From Mesorhizobium sp. CU3 (GTDB lineage Bacteria; Pseudomonadota; Alphaproteobacteria; Rhizobiales; Rhizobiaceae): DNA of 64,000 nt. This document shows, one piece after another, positions 1 through 8,833 of this stretch. The notes beneath the pieces are model-generated. The model saw only the letters and a list, made by a program, of their open reading frames with translations, had not been told where the DNA came from and ran no database searches. How positions within the stretch are numbered: the stretch's first letter is position 1; each line of letters opens with the position of its first letter. The position numbers and the translations under genes are program-made. The stretch is from assembly GCF_006442965.1 (NCBI RefSeq), contig NZ_VFWX01000001.1, positions 186,001 to 250,000 of the forward strand, read 5' to 3'.

Positions 1-441
1 CTCGACCAGCCCGAAATCGGCCCGGCCGTCCAGCACATTGGTCTCAACCTGGCGGGTGTTGCCGATGGTGACGCTGAGCCGTACCGCCGGATAAGCCTCG
101 TGGAACGATGCCAGGCGGCGCGGCAGCCAGTAGCTGGCGATGGTCTGGCTGGCCGCGATCGACAGGCTGCCGGTGACGGTCTGCGAGACATCCTCCAGCA
201 TGCCGCGCGCCGCCGCCGCGCGGTCCAGCACCGCCTTCGCCTCAGGCAGGAAGCGGTGGCCGGTCTGCGCCAGTTCGATGTTGCGGCCGACGCGGTTGAA
301 CAGCCGCACGCCGTGCTGGCTTTCGAGCGCGCGGATGGCGGCCGAAGCGGCGGACTGCGAAATGCCGAGGCGTTCGGCGGCCTTGGTCATGTGGCCGAGC
401 TCGGCGACCGCGACGAAGATGCGCAACTGATCGAGTGTCAT
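1..441 (-). CDS. LysR-family transcriptional regulator, N-terminal part (cut by window edge)
   Basis: The 147 codons present encode the N-terminal winged-helix DNA-binding domain of a LysR regulator, starting MTLDQLRIFVAVAELGHMTKAAERLG, with the recognition-helix stretch SQSAASAAIRALE and the start of the substrate-binding domain (residues about 90 on). The rest lies left of base 1. The start is the ATG at 441, the usual start for the family. The gene is divergent from the SoeABC-like genes with 124 bases between it and the small ORF at 566. LysR regulators commonly control the divergent operon, so it probably regulates that molybdoenzyme; this is inference. Its effector is unknown. Confidence 0.9.
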   Translation of the reverse strand, partial: MTLDQLRIFVAVAELGHMTKAAERLGISQSAASAAIRALESQHGVRLFNRVGRNIELAQTGHRFLPEAKAVLDRAAAARGMLEDVSQTVTGSLSIAASQTIASYWLPRRLASFHEAYPAVRLSVTIGNTRQVETNVLDGRADFGLVE

Positions 442-485
442 ACGACAACTAAGAAGCAAAATCGATCGGAATTACAAGAGCAGCT

Positions 486-514
486 TGTTAGACGCATCAA
501 TTGCTTCGTTCTAA
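486..514. promoter_or_regulatory. Possible LysR operator between lysR and the soe-like genes
   Basis: TTAGA at 488-492 and TCTAA at 510-514 form an interrupted inverted repeat centred on the palindrome CAATTG (498-503). It lies in the 124-base divergent gap, where LysR-type regulators usually bind. The dyad is visible; the assignment to this regulator is inference. Confidence 0.4.
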
Positions 515-565
515 GTTTTTGCCGGAAGTTGGAAAAATTTGGCTGCCTTGCCGCCAAGGTTTGAA

Positions 566-724
566 ATGATCGGGCGCTTCAAATCCCTGTTCGCGCATTG
601 GAACCGTCGCCTGAAGCGGCAGTTCGCCGGCGAGCGCTATCATCCCGAACTGCACTATATGCGCGGTCCAGGTCCGAAGACGAAGGCCAAGCTGGCAAAC
701 GGCAAGAGCGTTCGCCAATCATGA
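566..724 (+). CDS. Small basic hypothetical protein preceding the molybdoenzyme
   Basis: This 52-residue ORF begins MIGRFKSLFAHWNRRLKRQ and is rich in Arg and Lys. It has no signal peptide or membrane segment that I can see. Its TGA stop overlaps the ATG of the molybdopterin subunit in an ATGA arrangement, the same coupling used between that subunit and the ferredoxin subunit. That argues for real translation and translational coupling. I do not recognise a family. It could be a leader ORF that only couples translation, or a small assembly or accessory protein. An in-frame non-ATG start at 539 is possible but less likely. Confidence 0.5.
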   Translation: MIGRFKSLFAHWNRRLKRQFAGERYHPELHYMRGPGPKTKAKLANGKSVRQS

Positions 725-3651
725 GCAAAGCCGCGCCGCGCGGCGCCAATTCCGCACCCTCGCAGCGGCCATTGGCTGACAGCCGGGCGCCGCATGAAGG
801 CGACGGCGTCGAAACCTCGCCCCATGTCTCCGACCGCATCGCCAAGACCACCTGCTATATGTGCGCCTGCCGCTGCGGGATCGACGTCCACATCAAGGAC
901 GGCAAGGTCCGCTACATCAACGGCAACAAAGACCATCCGGTGAACCGGGGCGTGATCTGCGGCAAGGGCAGCTCCGGCATCATGCAGCATTACAGCCCGG
1001 CCCGGCTGCGTAAGCCATTGCTGCGCACGGGCCCGCGCGGCTCGGGCGAGTTCCGCGAGATCGAGTGGGAAGAGGCGCTGACCATCGCCACGGAACGGCT
1101 TTCGGCGATACGCCATGGCGATCCCAAAAAACTCGCCTTCTTCACCGGGCGCGATCAGTCGCAGTCGCTGACCGGCTGGTGGGCTTCGAAATTCGGCACG
1201 CCCAACTTCGCCGCGCATGGCGGCTTCTGCTCGGTCAACATGGCAGCCGGCGGGCTCTACACGATCGGCGGCTCGTTCTGGGAGTTCGGCGAGCCCGACT
1301 GGGACAATACGAAATACTTCATGCTGTTCGGCGTTGCCGAGGACCATGATTCCAACCCGATCAAGATCGGGCTGGGCAAGCTCAAGGCGCGCGGCGCCAA
1401 GGTTCTTTCGATCAATCCTTGCCGTACCGGTTACAACGCGATCGCCGACGACTGGATCGGCATCCGGCCAGGCACCGACGGGCTGTTCGTGCTGGCGCTG
1501 GTCCACGAATTGCTCAAGGCCGGCCGCGTCGATCTCGACTATCTCCTGCGCTACACCAACGCGCCGGTGCTGGTCGTGCAGGAGCCGGGCGCTGCCGATG
1601 ACGGGTTGTTTGTGCGCGACATCGACGGCAATCCGCTGGCATGGGACAGGGTGGCGAATACGCCGGTCAAGGCGGCCGACCCGCAAGCGAAGCCGGCGCT
1701 GACGGGCAGCTATTATGTCGGCGGCCGGCGCTGCGTGCCGGTGTTCCAGCTCATTGCCGAGCGCTACCTGGACGAAAGCTATTCGCCGGATGCCGTCGCC
1801 AAGCGCTGCGGCGTCGACGCCGCCACCATCCGCCGCATCGCCGCGGAACTGGCGCATGTCGCCTTCGAACAGACGATCGAGCTGCCGGTCGCCTGGACCG
1901 ATTGGGCGGGCCGCCGGCACGAGACGATCAAGGGCCGGCCGGTCTCGATGCATGCGATGCGCGGCATCTCGGCCCATTCCAACGGTTTCCACACCTGCCG
2001 CGCCATCCATCTCTTGCAAGTGCTGCTCGGCACCGTGGACGTTCCCGGCGGCTTCCGCTTCAAGCCGCCCTACCCTCGCCAGGCGCCCCCCGGACCGAAG
2101 CCGGCCGGCAGGAATGTTCAGCCGATGACGCCTCTGGACGGCATGCCGCTGGGCTTCGTTTGCGGCCCGGACGATCTGCTCGTCGACGAGGCCGGTACGC
2201 CGCTGCGCATCGACAAGGCCTATTCCTGGGAAGCGCCCCTCGCCGCGCACGGCCTGATGCACACGGTCATCCGCAACGCCTGGGCCGGCGATCCTTATCC
2301 GATCGACACGCTGATGATGTACATGTCGAACATGGCATGGAACTCCTCGATGAACACGGTCGAGACGATCCGCATGCTGACCGACAAGGATGCGTCGGGC
2401 GCCTACAAGATCCCCTTCATAATCTATTCCGACGCCTATTATTCCGAGACGGTGGCCTTCGCCGACCTGGTGCTGCCCGACACCACCTATCTGGAGCGTC
2501 ACGACTGCATCAGCCTGCTCGACCGGCCGATCAGCCATGCCGACGGCCCAGGCGACGCCATCCGCCATCCTGTCGTCCAGCCGGACCGCGACGTGCGGCC
2601 GTTCCAGTCGGTGCTGATCGAGCTCGGCGCGCGGCTCGGCCTGCCCTGCTTCGTCGACACGGACGGCTCGGCGAAATACCGCGACTATGCCGACTATATC
2701 GTCAACCACGAGCGCTCGCCCGGCATCGGCCCGCTGGCCGGCTGGCGCGGCAAGAATGGTGGATCGACCGGCAGAGGCGACGTCAATCCGGACCAGCTGC
2801 AGCGCTACATCGACAATGGCGGCTTCTGGCACCACGATTTCGCGGCCGACCAGCGCTACTACAAGATGGGCAATCGCTCCTATCTCGATTTCGCCGTCGA
2901 GATGGGTTTTGTCCCGAATGCCGAACCGATCTTCTTCCAGCTTTATTCCGAACCGATGCAGCGTTTTCGGCTCGCCGCGCGCGGCCACGGCAAGGTGCGA
3001 CCGCCGGAGGCCGAGCGGAGCCGCATCGAAGCCTATATGGACCCCTTGCCGTTCTGGTACGCGCCCTTCGAGGACGACGCCGTCGATCTCGAAAGATATC
3101 CGCTGCACGCGCTGACCCAGCGGCCGATGCATATGTACCATTCCTGGGGCTCGCAGAATGCCTGGCTCAGGCAGATCACCAGCCAGAACCGGTTGTTCGT
3201 GCATCACCAGACCGCCGCCAAGCTTGGCCTTGCTGACGACGACTGGGTGTGGATCGAGAGCATCAACGGCCGGGTTAAGGGGCAGATCAAGCTGATCGAC
3301 GGCGTGAACCCGGACACGGTGTGGACCTGGAACGCGATCGGCAAGCGGCGCGGCAGCTGGGGCCTGAAAGACGACGCGGCGGAGAGCAATCGCGGCTTCC
3401 TGCTCAACCACATCATCGGCGACCAGACATCGGCCGACGCCAACGGCAAGCGCTATTCCAACTCCGATCCGGTCACCGGACAGGCAGCATGGTTCGACGT
3501 GCGCATGCGTATCGTGAAATGCGCTCCCCAAGAAGCCGGTTTCACCGAGCCGCAGTTCGAGCGTTTCAGGCAGCCGCCGCATTTTCCAGCTCCGCCCGAG
3601 GTGCTGCGCTTTGGCGCGGAGTTTCATGCAAAGAGGGAAGCCACCGAATGA
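721..3651 (+). CDS. soeA: Molybdopterin oxidoreductase, SoeA-like catalytic subunit
   Basis: This 976-residue protein is a DMSO-reductase-family molybdoenzyme with bis-MGD cofactor. A [4Fe-4S] motif C-x2-C-x3-C-x27-C is visible at C45, C48, C52 and C80, followed by the molybdopterin domains and a C-terminal dinucleotide-binding domain from about residue 800. There is no twin-arginine signal at the N-terminus, so the subunit should stay on the cytoplasmic side, as in SoeABC sulfite dehydrogenase. The reading frame is open upstream to 598, but the ATG at 721 is chosen because it overlaps the upstream stop and avoids overlapping the small ORF. The partner genes, a four-cluster ferredoxin and a DmsC-type anchor, fit SoeABC. 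Another cytoplasmic DMSO-reductase-family oxidoreductase remains possible, so the substrate assignment (sulfite to sulfate, electrons to quinone) is inferred. Confidence 0.75.
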   Translation: MSKAAPRGANSAPSQRPLADSRAPHEGDGVETSPHVSDRIAKTTCYMCACRCGIDVHIKDGKVRYINGNKDHPVNRGVICGKGSSGIMQHYSPARLRKPLLRTGPRGSGEFREIEWEEALTIATERLSAIRHGDPKKLAFFTGRDQSQSLTGWWASKFGTPNFAAHGGFCSVNMAAGGLYTIGGSFWEFGEPDWDNTKYFMLFGVAEDHDSNPIKIGLGKLKARGAKVLSINPCRTGYNAIADDWIGIRPGTDGLFVLALVHELLKAGRVDLDYLLRYTNAPVLVVQEPGAADDGLFVRDIDGNPLAWDRVANTPVKAADPQAKPALTGSYYVGGRRCVPVFQLIAERYLDESYSPDAVAKRCGVDAATIRRIAAELAHVAFEQTIELPVAWTDWAGRRHETIKGRPVSMHAMRGISAHSNGFHTCRAIHLLQVLLGTVDVPGGFRFKPPYPRQAPPGPKPAGRNVQPMTPLDGMPLGFVCGPDDLLVDEAGTPLRIDKAYSWEAPLAAHGLMHTVIRNAWAGDPYPIDTLMMYMSNMAWNSSMNTVETIRMLTDKDASGAYKIPFIIYSDAYYSETVAFADLVLPDTTYLERHDCISLLDRPISHADGPGDAIRHPVVQPDRDVRPFQSVLIELGARLGLPCFVDTDGSAKYRDYADYIVNHERSPGIGPLAGWRGKNGGSTGRGDVNPDQLQRYIDNGGFWHHDFAADQRYYKMGNRSYLDFAVEMGFVPNAEPIFFQLYSEPMQRFRLAARGHGKVRPPEAERSRIEAYMDPLPFWYAPFEDDAVDLERYPLHALTQRPMHMYHSWGSQNAWLRQITSQNRLFVHHQTAAKLGLADDDWVWIESINGRVKGQIKLIDGVNPDTVWTWNAIGKRRGSWGLKDDAAESNRGFLLNHIIGDQTSADANGKRYSNSDPVTGQAAWFDVRMRIVKCAPQEAGFTEPQFERFRQPPHFPAPPEVLRFGAEFHAKREATE

Positions 3652-4382
3652 CCTGCCTTCCCGCCCGGACCGAGAAGAAGCTCGGCCTCGTCATCGACCT
3701 CGACACCTGCGTCGGCTGCCAGGCCTGCGTCACCGCCTGCAAGGAGTGGAACACCGGCGGCCATATGGCGCCGCTGACCGACATCGACCCCTATGGCGGG
3801 CATGTCGACGGCGTCTGGTTCAACCGTGTGCACGCTTACGAGCACACGACGGAACTGGGCGGCCGGACAGTCAACTTCCCGCGCTCCTGCCTGCATTGCG
3901 AGACGCCCGCCTGCGTCACCGTCTGCCCGACCGGCGCTTCCTACAAGCGCGCATCGGACGGCATCGTGCTGGTCGATGAGAGCAAGTGCATCGGCTGCAA
4001 ATTGTGCAGTTGGGCATGCCCCTATGGCGCGCGCGAGTTCGACAGCGATGTCGGCGTGATGAAGAAGTGCACGCTCTGCGTCGACCGCATCTACAACGAC
4101 AATCTGGCGGCGGAGGACCGCGTGCCGGCCTGCGTCGCCGCCTGCCCGACCAGCGCCCGGCATTTCGGCGATCTCGGCGATCCGGCCTCGGCGATCTCGC
4201 AACTGGTCGAGGAGCGCGGTGGCGTCGCGCTGATGCCTGAACTCGGCTACAAGCCGACCAATCGCTATCTGCCGCCACGCGCGCGCAGCGAACGCGCCGC
4301 GAAGGTCGACGCGCTGGCGCTGGAGCCCATCAAGGCGGAGGGCGGTTTCCTCGGCTGGATCGATCGCATGCTTTCGAGCTAG
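3648..4382 (+). CDS. soeB: Four-cluster ferredoxin subunit, SoeB-like
   Basis: This 244-residue electron-transfer subunit carries the cysteine motifs of four [4Fe-4S] clusters: CVGCQACVTAC near residue 20, CLHCETPACVTVCP near residue 83, CIGCKLCSWACP near residue 114, and CTLC plus CVAACP further on. It would relay electrons from the molybdenum subunit to the membrane anchor. The start ATG overlaps the stop of the catalytic subunit (ATGA). The frame is open much further upstream, but that stretch is a shadow of the catalytic gene. The family is certain; the SoeB name depends on the SoeABC assignment. Confidence 0.8.
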   Translation: MTCLPARTEKKLGLVIDLDTCVGCQACVTACKEWNTGGHMAPLTDIDPYGGHVDGVWFNRVHAYEHTTELGGRTVNFPRSCLHCETPACVTVCPTGASYKRASDGIVLVDESKCIGCKLCSWACPYGAREFDSDVGVMKKCTLCVDRIYNDNLAAEDRVPACVAACPTSARHFGDLGDPASAISQLVEERGGVALMPELGYKPTNRYLPPRARSERAAKVDALALEPIKAEGGFLGWIDRMLSS

Positions 4383-4387
4383 CAATC

Positions 4388-5326
4388 ATGCATCCCGCCT
4401 TTTCCGTCGTCTTCTTCACCACAGCGACCGGCGCCGGCTACGGCCTGCTGGCGCTGCTCGGCATGCTGGGCGGGTTCAGCTTGATCCCGGCCGATTTCTG
4501 GCTCGGCCTCGTCGGCATGGCGCTTGCGCTCGGCCTGATCGCGGCGGGTCTTTTGTCCTCGACAGGCCATCTCGGCCGGCCCGAACGGGCCTGGCGCGCC
4601 TTCTCGCAATGGCGCAGTTCCTGGCTGTCGCGCGAAGGCGTGGCCTCGGTCGCGACTTTCATACCGGCTTGCATCTTCGGCATCGGCTGGGTGTTTCTCG
4701 GCCGCAGCGGCGGTTGGGTGGCCATCGCCGGCCTGCTGGCAGCTATAGGCGCGGCGGTAACGGTCTGCACGACCGGCATGATCTACGCCTCGCTGAAGCC
4801 GATCGCGCAATGGCACAGCCGCTATACGTTGCCGGCCTATCTGATCTTCGCGGCGATGACCGGCAGCGTTCTGGGGAATGCCCTTCTGCAAGGCTTCAAC
4901 GTCGGTTCGAATGCGATGCTGATCTTGGCGCTACTTGCCACGCTTGCCGGCTGGGGCTGGAAGCTGGCGACCTGGCGATACAATGACCGCCTGGAGATCT
5001 CGACCACCGCAAACACGGCGACGGGCCTTGCCGGCGGCCTTGTCCGGTCGATCGAATGGCCGCATACGGAAGAAAACTATCTGCTCAAGGAAATGGGCTT
5101 TCGCATCGCGCGCAAGCACAGCGCCAAGCTGCGGCTGATCGCGCAGGCGCTGGCTTTCGTTGTGCCTCTTGTCCTGCTTGTCCTCGTCTTCGTGGCGCCA
5201 TGGCCTTTGGCGGCATTGTCGTCCGCGCTGGCGGCGATCGTGCAATTCGCCGGCGTGCTGGTCGAGCGCTGGCTGTTCTTCGCCGAGGCGAAGCACACGG
5301 TCACGCTCTACTATGGACTGGAGTAG
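4388..5326 (+). CDS. soeC: DmsC-type membrane anchor, SoeC-like
   Basis: This 312-residue hydrophobic protein shows about eight membrane segments, for example around residues 8-40, 85-130 and 245-290. It belongs to the DMSO reductase anchor (DmsC) family, which binds quinone and tethers the two cytoplasmic subunits. It starts five bases after the ferredoxin gene and ends the operon. Five bases later it meets the convergent pdeM gene. I see no terminator in that short gap. Confidence 0.8.
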   Translation: MHPAFSVVFFTTATGAGYGLLALLGMLGGFSLIPADFWLGLVGMALALGLIAAGLLSSTGHLGRPERAWRAFSQWRSSWLSREGVASVATFIPACIFGIGWVFLGRSGGWVAIAGLLAAIGAAVTVCTTGMIYASLKPIAQWHSRYTLPAYLIFAAMTGSVLGNALLQGFNVGSNAMLILALLATLAGWGWKLATWRYNDRLEISTTANTATGLAGGLVRSIEWPHTEENYLLKEMGFRIARKHSAKLRLIAQALAFVVPLVLLVLVFVAPWPLAALSSALAAIVQFAGVLVERWLFFAEAKHTVTLYYGLE

Positions 5327-5330
5327 CGCC

Positions 5331-6047
5331 TCAGCCCGGCCGCAGCATCGATCCTGAGATGGCGAAGATGCGCTCGGCGCCGAGCATATAGGCAACCAGC
5401 GTTTCCAGCCGGAACAAGCCGGCATAGGCGCGGTCGAGCACATTAAGCGAGCCGGTATAGGCGCCGAAGGCCGGCATGATCATGCGGCCGCCATCTGCCG
5501 CGAAGCAGCGCCGCCTGACCGAGCGGCCGCGCTGGACGATGCGCGCGCAAGGGTGGAGATGCCCCGATATCTCGCCTTCGATGCGTATCTTCGACGGTTC
5601 ATGGCGGAAGACCAGGGAGCCGATGGCAAGTTCCTTCACCGTGTCGCCGGGCAGATCGGCAGGAGCGTCGGGATCGTGGTTGCCGGCGACCCAGAACCAG
5701 TCGCGGGCGGCCATCATCGCTTCCAGCTGTTCGCGGAAACTCTGATGCATGCGCTCGGCGCCGCCGCCATCGTGAAAGGAATCGCCCAGGCTGACGACGA
5801 TGCGCGGCTGGTAATCGGTTATGACCGACTGCAATTGCAGCAAGGTCGCGCCGGTGTCGTAGGGCGGGATCAGCGCGCCGCGCCTGGCGAAGGACGAGCC
5901 TTTTTCCAGATGCAGGTCGGACACCGCCAGCAGGCGCAGATCGGGGAAATAGAGCACGCCGCGCCGGTCGCACACCGCGCGCTCGCCGGCGATGCCGACA
6001 AGGTCGGCCTCGGCGACCAGCGTTGCGCGCGACAGCGAAAAATTCAT
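5331..6047 (-). CDS. pdeM: Ligase-associated DNA damage response endonuclease PdeM
   Basis: This 238-residue metallophosphoesterase has the family metal motifs in order: SDLHLEKG, GDSFHDGG, GNHDPD and SGHLHP. It matches the MPE endonuclease of the Lhr-Core/MPE/ligase/exonuclease repair set described in pseudomonads and rhizobia. It lies 22 bases downstream of the helicase in the same direction, so the two are probably co-transcribed. The start ATG at 6047 is followed directly by the conserved N-terminal region. The ligase and exonuclease partners are not next to it here. Confidence 0.88.
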   Translation of the reverse strand: MNFSLSRATLVAEADLVGIAGERAVCDRRGVLYFPDLRLLAVSDLHLEKGSSFARRGALIPPYDTGATLLQLQSVITDYQPRIVVSLGDSFHDGGGAERMHQSFREQLEAMMAARDWFWVAGNHDPDAPADLPGDTVKELAIGSLVFRHEPSKIRIEGEISGHLHPCARIVQRGRSVRRRCFAADGGRMIMPAFGAYTGSLNVLDRAYAGLFRLETLVAYMLGAERIFAISGSMLRPG

Positions 6048-6069
6048 CCCCTCTGCACTCTCAGCTCGT

Positions 6070-8610
6070 CTAACTTCGGCCCATCGCTTCTTCGACCAGG
6101 TCGGCGGCTTCCATCAACAGCGTGTCGTTGGCGCCGCCATTGACCGATTCCTTGCCGATCTCCAGCATCACCGGCACCGCCAGCGGCGAGATCTGGTCGA
6201 GATGCTTATGCATGATTCGACCGCGCACACGCGAGAGCATCTCGCCAAGTCTGCTGACATCGAGCAGGCCGGCCGAGGCGTCGGTGCGTGTCGCCTGCAG
6301 CAGGATATGGTCCGGCTCGTGGCTGCGCAGCACGTCATAGATCAGGTCGGCCGAGACGGTGACCTGCCGCCCGCTTTTCTCCTGGCCCGGAAAACGTTTC
6401 TCGATCAATCCGGCGATGACGGCGCAGGTGCGAAACGTGCGCTTCAGCATCCAGCTCTCGTTCAGCCAGTCCTCCAGATCGTCGCCCAGCATGTCCTCGT
6501 CGAAGAGCTGGCCAAGCGAGGGCTTCCTGGCCTTGAACAGCGCCGCCATATCGTCGAGCGCCCAGACGGCCAGAGAATAGTCGGTGGCGACGAAGCCGAG
6601 CGGCCTGGCATGAGCGCGCTCCAGCCGGCGTGTCAGGAGCATGCCCAGCGTCTGATGCGCCAGCCGGCCCTCGAAAGGGTAGGCGACCATGTAATGGCGG
6701 TTGCCGCGCGGAAAGGTCTCGACCAGAAGCTCGCCGCGCTTCGGCAGCACCGACTTGTCTTCCTGGATGCGAAGCCAGTCGGCCACCTGCTCCGGCAGGA
6801 GCTTCCAGCGGTCGCTGTCGGCTAGCATGCCGCGCACCTGCTCGGCTAGGTAAGTCGACAGCGGGAATTTGCCGCCGGCATAGGACGGCACGATGATGTT
6901 GGCGCCGGCGCCGTTGGAGACGACGCATTCATTCTCGCGGATGCCTTCGAAGCGCAGCACCTTGCCGGCAAACAGGAAATTGTCACCCGGGCGCAGCGTC
7001 TCGGCGAAATACTCCTCGATCTTGCCGAGCACCGGCCCGCCGCGGCCGGCCATGCCCCGCCCCTGCCGGACATAGCGGACGTTCAATTCCGGCATCTCGA
7101 CGATGGTGCCGACATTCAACCGATATTGCTGGGCGACGCTCGGATGCGAGATGCGCCAGAGCCCGTCCTTGTTGCGGCGGATGCGGGCATAGCGCTCGTA
7201 ATTCCGCAGCGCGTAGCCGCCGGTGGCGACGAAATCGATGACGCGGTCGAAGGTCTCGCGGTCGAGGCCTGCGTAAGGGGCAGCGCGGCGCACTTCCTCA
7301 AACAGAAGATCCGCGTCGAACGGCCCGCCACAAGCGACGCCCAGCACATGCTGCGACAGCACGTCAAGCGCGCCCTTGATCAGCGGCGGCGTGTCCTGCG
7401 CGCCGAGATAGTTGGCGTCGAGCGCGGCGCGGCATTCCAGCACCTCGAAGCGGTTGGCCGGGATGAGGATCGCCTTCGACGGCTCGTCCATGCGGTGGTT
7501 GGCGCGGCCGATGCGCTGCGCCAGCCGGCTGGCGCCCTTCGGCGCGCCGACATGCACGACCAGGTCGACATCGCCCCAGTCGATGCCGAGATCGAGCGTC
7601 GAGGTGGCGACGATGGCGCGCAGCGCATTGTCGGCCATCGCCTTCTCGACACGCCGGCGCTGGCCGACATCGAGCGAGCCGTGATGCAGCGCGATCGGCA
7701 GCGAGTCCTCGTTGGCCCGCCACAGTTCCTGGAACAAAAGCTCGGCCTGACTGCGGGTGTTGACGAAAAGCAGCGTCGTGCGGTGCTTCCTGATCGCCTC
7801 ATAGATCTCGGGAATGGCGTAACGGGCCGAATGTCCCGACCACGGCACGCGCTCCTGCGAATCGAGGATGGAGATGTCGGGCTTGGCGCCGCCGACGACC
7901 GTGATCAGCCCGGCCATATCAGGGCTTTTTGAACCTTCGGGCTGGTTCTGCTCGACCAGCCAGCGCCGCAATTCGTCGGGCTCGGCCACGGTGGCCGACA
8001 GGCCGATGGTCTGCAGGTCCGGAACGAAGGCGCGCAGCCGCGCCAGGCCGAGCGCCAAGAGATGCCCGCGCTTGGAGATGACCAGCGAATGCAGTTCGTC
8101 GAGCACGACATAGCGCAGATCCTCGAAGAAGCGCTTCGCGTCGTTCGAGGCGATCAGCAGCGCAAGCTGCTCGGGCGTGGTGAGCAGGATGTCGGGCGGC
8201 GCCAGCTTCTGGCGCTGGCGCTTGTGCGAAGGCGTGTCGCCGGTGCGCGTCTCGATGGTCAACGGCAGGCCGATCTCCTCGACCGGCTTGCCGAGATTGC
8301 GCTCGATGTCGACAGCCAGCGCTTTCAGCGGCGAGATGTAGAGCGTGTGGATGCCGCGATGCGCCTGCCCCGGCTTGCGCTTGGGTCGGTTGGCCAGTTC
8401 GGTAAGCGATGGCAGGAAGCCGGCCAGCGTCTTGCCGGCGCCGGTCGGCGCGATCAGCAGCACGGATTGGCCGGCTCGAGCCTTGGCCAGAAGATCGAGC
8501 TGATGGGCGCGCGGCGACCAGCCTTTCGCGGCGAACCATCTGACGAATGGTTCGGGCAGCAGGACGGCGGCATTTTCCTCGGCAAGGCGCGGCTGCTCGG
8601 TCACCCGCAA
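6070..8610 (-). CDS. Ligase-associated DEXH-box helicase (Lhr-Core type)
   Basis: This 846-residue superfamily 2 helicase has Walker A APTGAGKT near residue 55, a DELH box (VVLDELHSL), motif III SATVAEPDE, and motif VI RIGRANHR. The long C-terminal part after about residue 450 has the winged-helix and beta-barrel layout of Lhr-Core helicases. These are 3'-5' DNA translocases that act with PdeM in DNA repair. The length is normal for the family. The gene is upstream of pdeM in one unit. The 223 bases in front of it are occupied by a palindromic repeat, so any promoter must lie within or beside that element. Confidence 0.88.
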   Translation of the reverse strand: MRVTEQPRLAEENAAVLLPEPFVRWFAAKGWSPRAHQLDLLAKARAGQSVLLIAPTGAGKTLAGFLPSLTELANRPKRKPGQAHRGIHTLYISPLKALAVDIERNLGKPVEEIGLPLTIETRTGDTPSHKRQRQKLAPPDILLTTPEQLALLIASNDAKRFFEDLRYVVLDELHSLVISKRGHLLALGLARLRAFVPDLQTIGLSATVAEPDELRRWLVEQNQPEGSKSPDMAGLITVVGGAKPDISILDSQERVPWSGHSARYAIPEIYEAIRKHRTTLLFVNTRSQAELLFQELWRANEDSLPIALHHGSLDVGQRRRVEKAMADNALRAIVATSTLDLGIDWGDVDLVVHVGAPKGASRLAQRIGRANHRMDEPSKAILIPANRFEVLECRAALDANYLGAQDTPPLIKGALDVLSQHVLGVACGGPFDADLLFEEVRRAAPYAGLDRETFDRVIDFVATGGYALRNYERYARIRRNKDGLWRISHPSVAQQYRLNVGTIVEMPELNVRYVRQGRGMAGRGGPVLGKIEEYFAETLRPGDNFLFAGKVLRFEGIRENECVVSNGAGANIIVPSYAGGKFPLSTYLAEQVRGMLADSDRWKLLPEQVADWLRIQEDKSVLPKRGELLVETFPRGNRHYMVAYPFEGRLAHQTLGMLLTRRLERAHARPLGFVATDYSLAVWALDDMAALFKARKPSLGQLFDEDMLGDDLEDWLNESWMLKRTFRTCAVIAGLIEKRFPGQEKSGRQVTVSADLIYDVLRSHEPDHILLQATRTDASAGLLDVSRLGEMLSRVRGRIMHKHLDQISPLAVPVMLEIGKESVNGGANDTLLMEAADLVEEAMGRS

Positions 8611-8671
8611 GAGGTAGCGCGGCGGCGCGCAATCGCCAAGGAAAATCGGAACAAAAGGGGATCGCTCTTCC

Positions 8672-8827
8672 CTTCTCCCCTTGTGGGAGAAGGTGGATCG
8701 GCGCGCAGCGCCGAGACGGATGAGGGGTGTTCCAGCTTGGCGCCAAGCTACCCCTCACCCGGATTGCCATCCGATTTGTGAAGAACAAATCGGGGCAATC
8801 CGACCTCTCCCACAAGGGGAGAGGTAG
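8672..8827. repeat. Composite palindromic intergenic repeat
   Basis: The 223-base gap between the NlpC/P60 gene and the helicase is filled by a nested set of dyads. Outer arms of about 25 bases at 8672-8696 and 8802-8827 are inverted copies, each itself a small palindrome built on CTCCC-CTTG-TGGGAG. Inside are a hairpin at 8722-8757 with the perfect palindrome AGCTTGGCGCCAAGCT (8734-8749), and a hairpin at 8761-8801 with 17 paired bases around a GAAG loop. I associate such elements with dispersed repeats in Mesorhizobium and relatives; copy number cannot be checked here. Confidence 0.75.
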
Positions 8828-8833
8828 GGGGCG

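Noticed and set aside
655..3627. A 990-residue open frame on the minus strand opposite the SoeA-like gene
   Set aside because: It is a shadow of the high-GC plus-strand gene. The translation is rich in Arg, Asp, Val and Ala with no recognisable family, while the plus strand shows clear molybdoenzyme motifs.
8761..8801. The strong hairpin as a simple terminator of a nearby gene
   Set aside because: It has no T-run and lies upstream of the helicase start and downstream only of another gene's upstream side; it belongs to the composite repeat.
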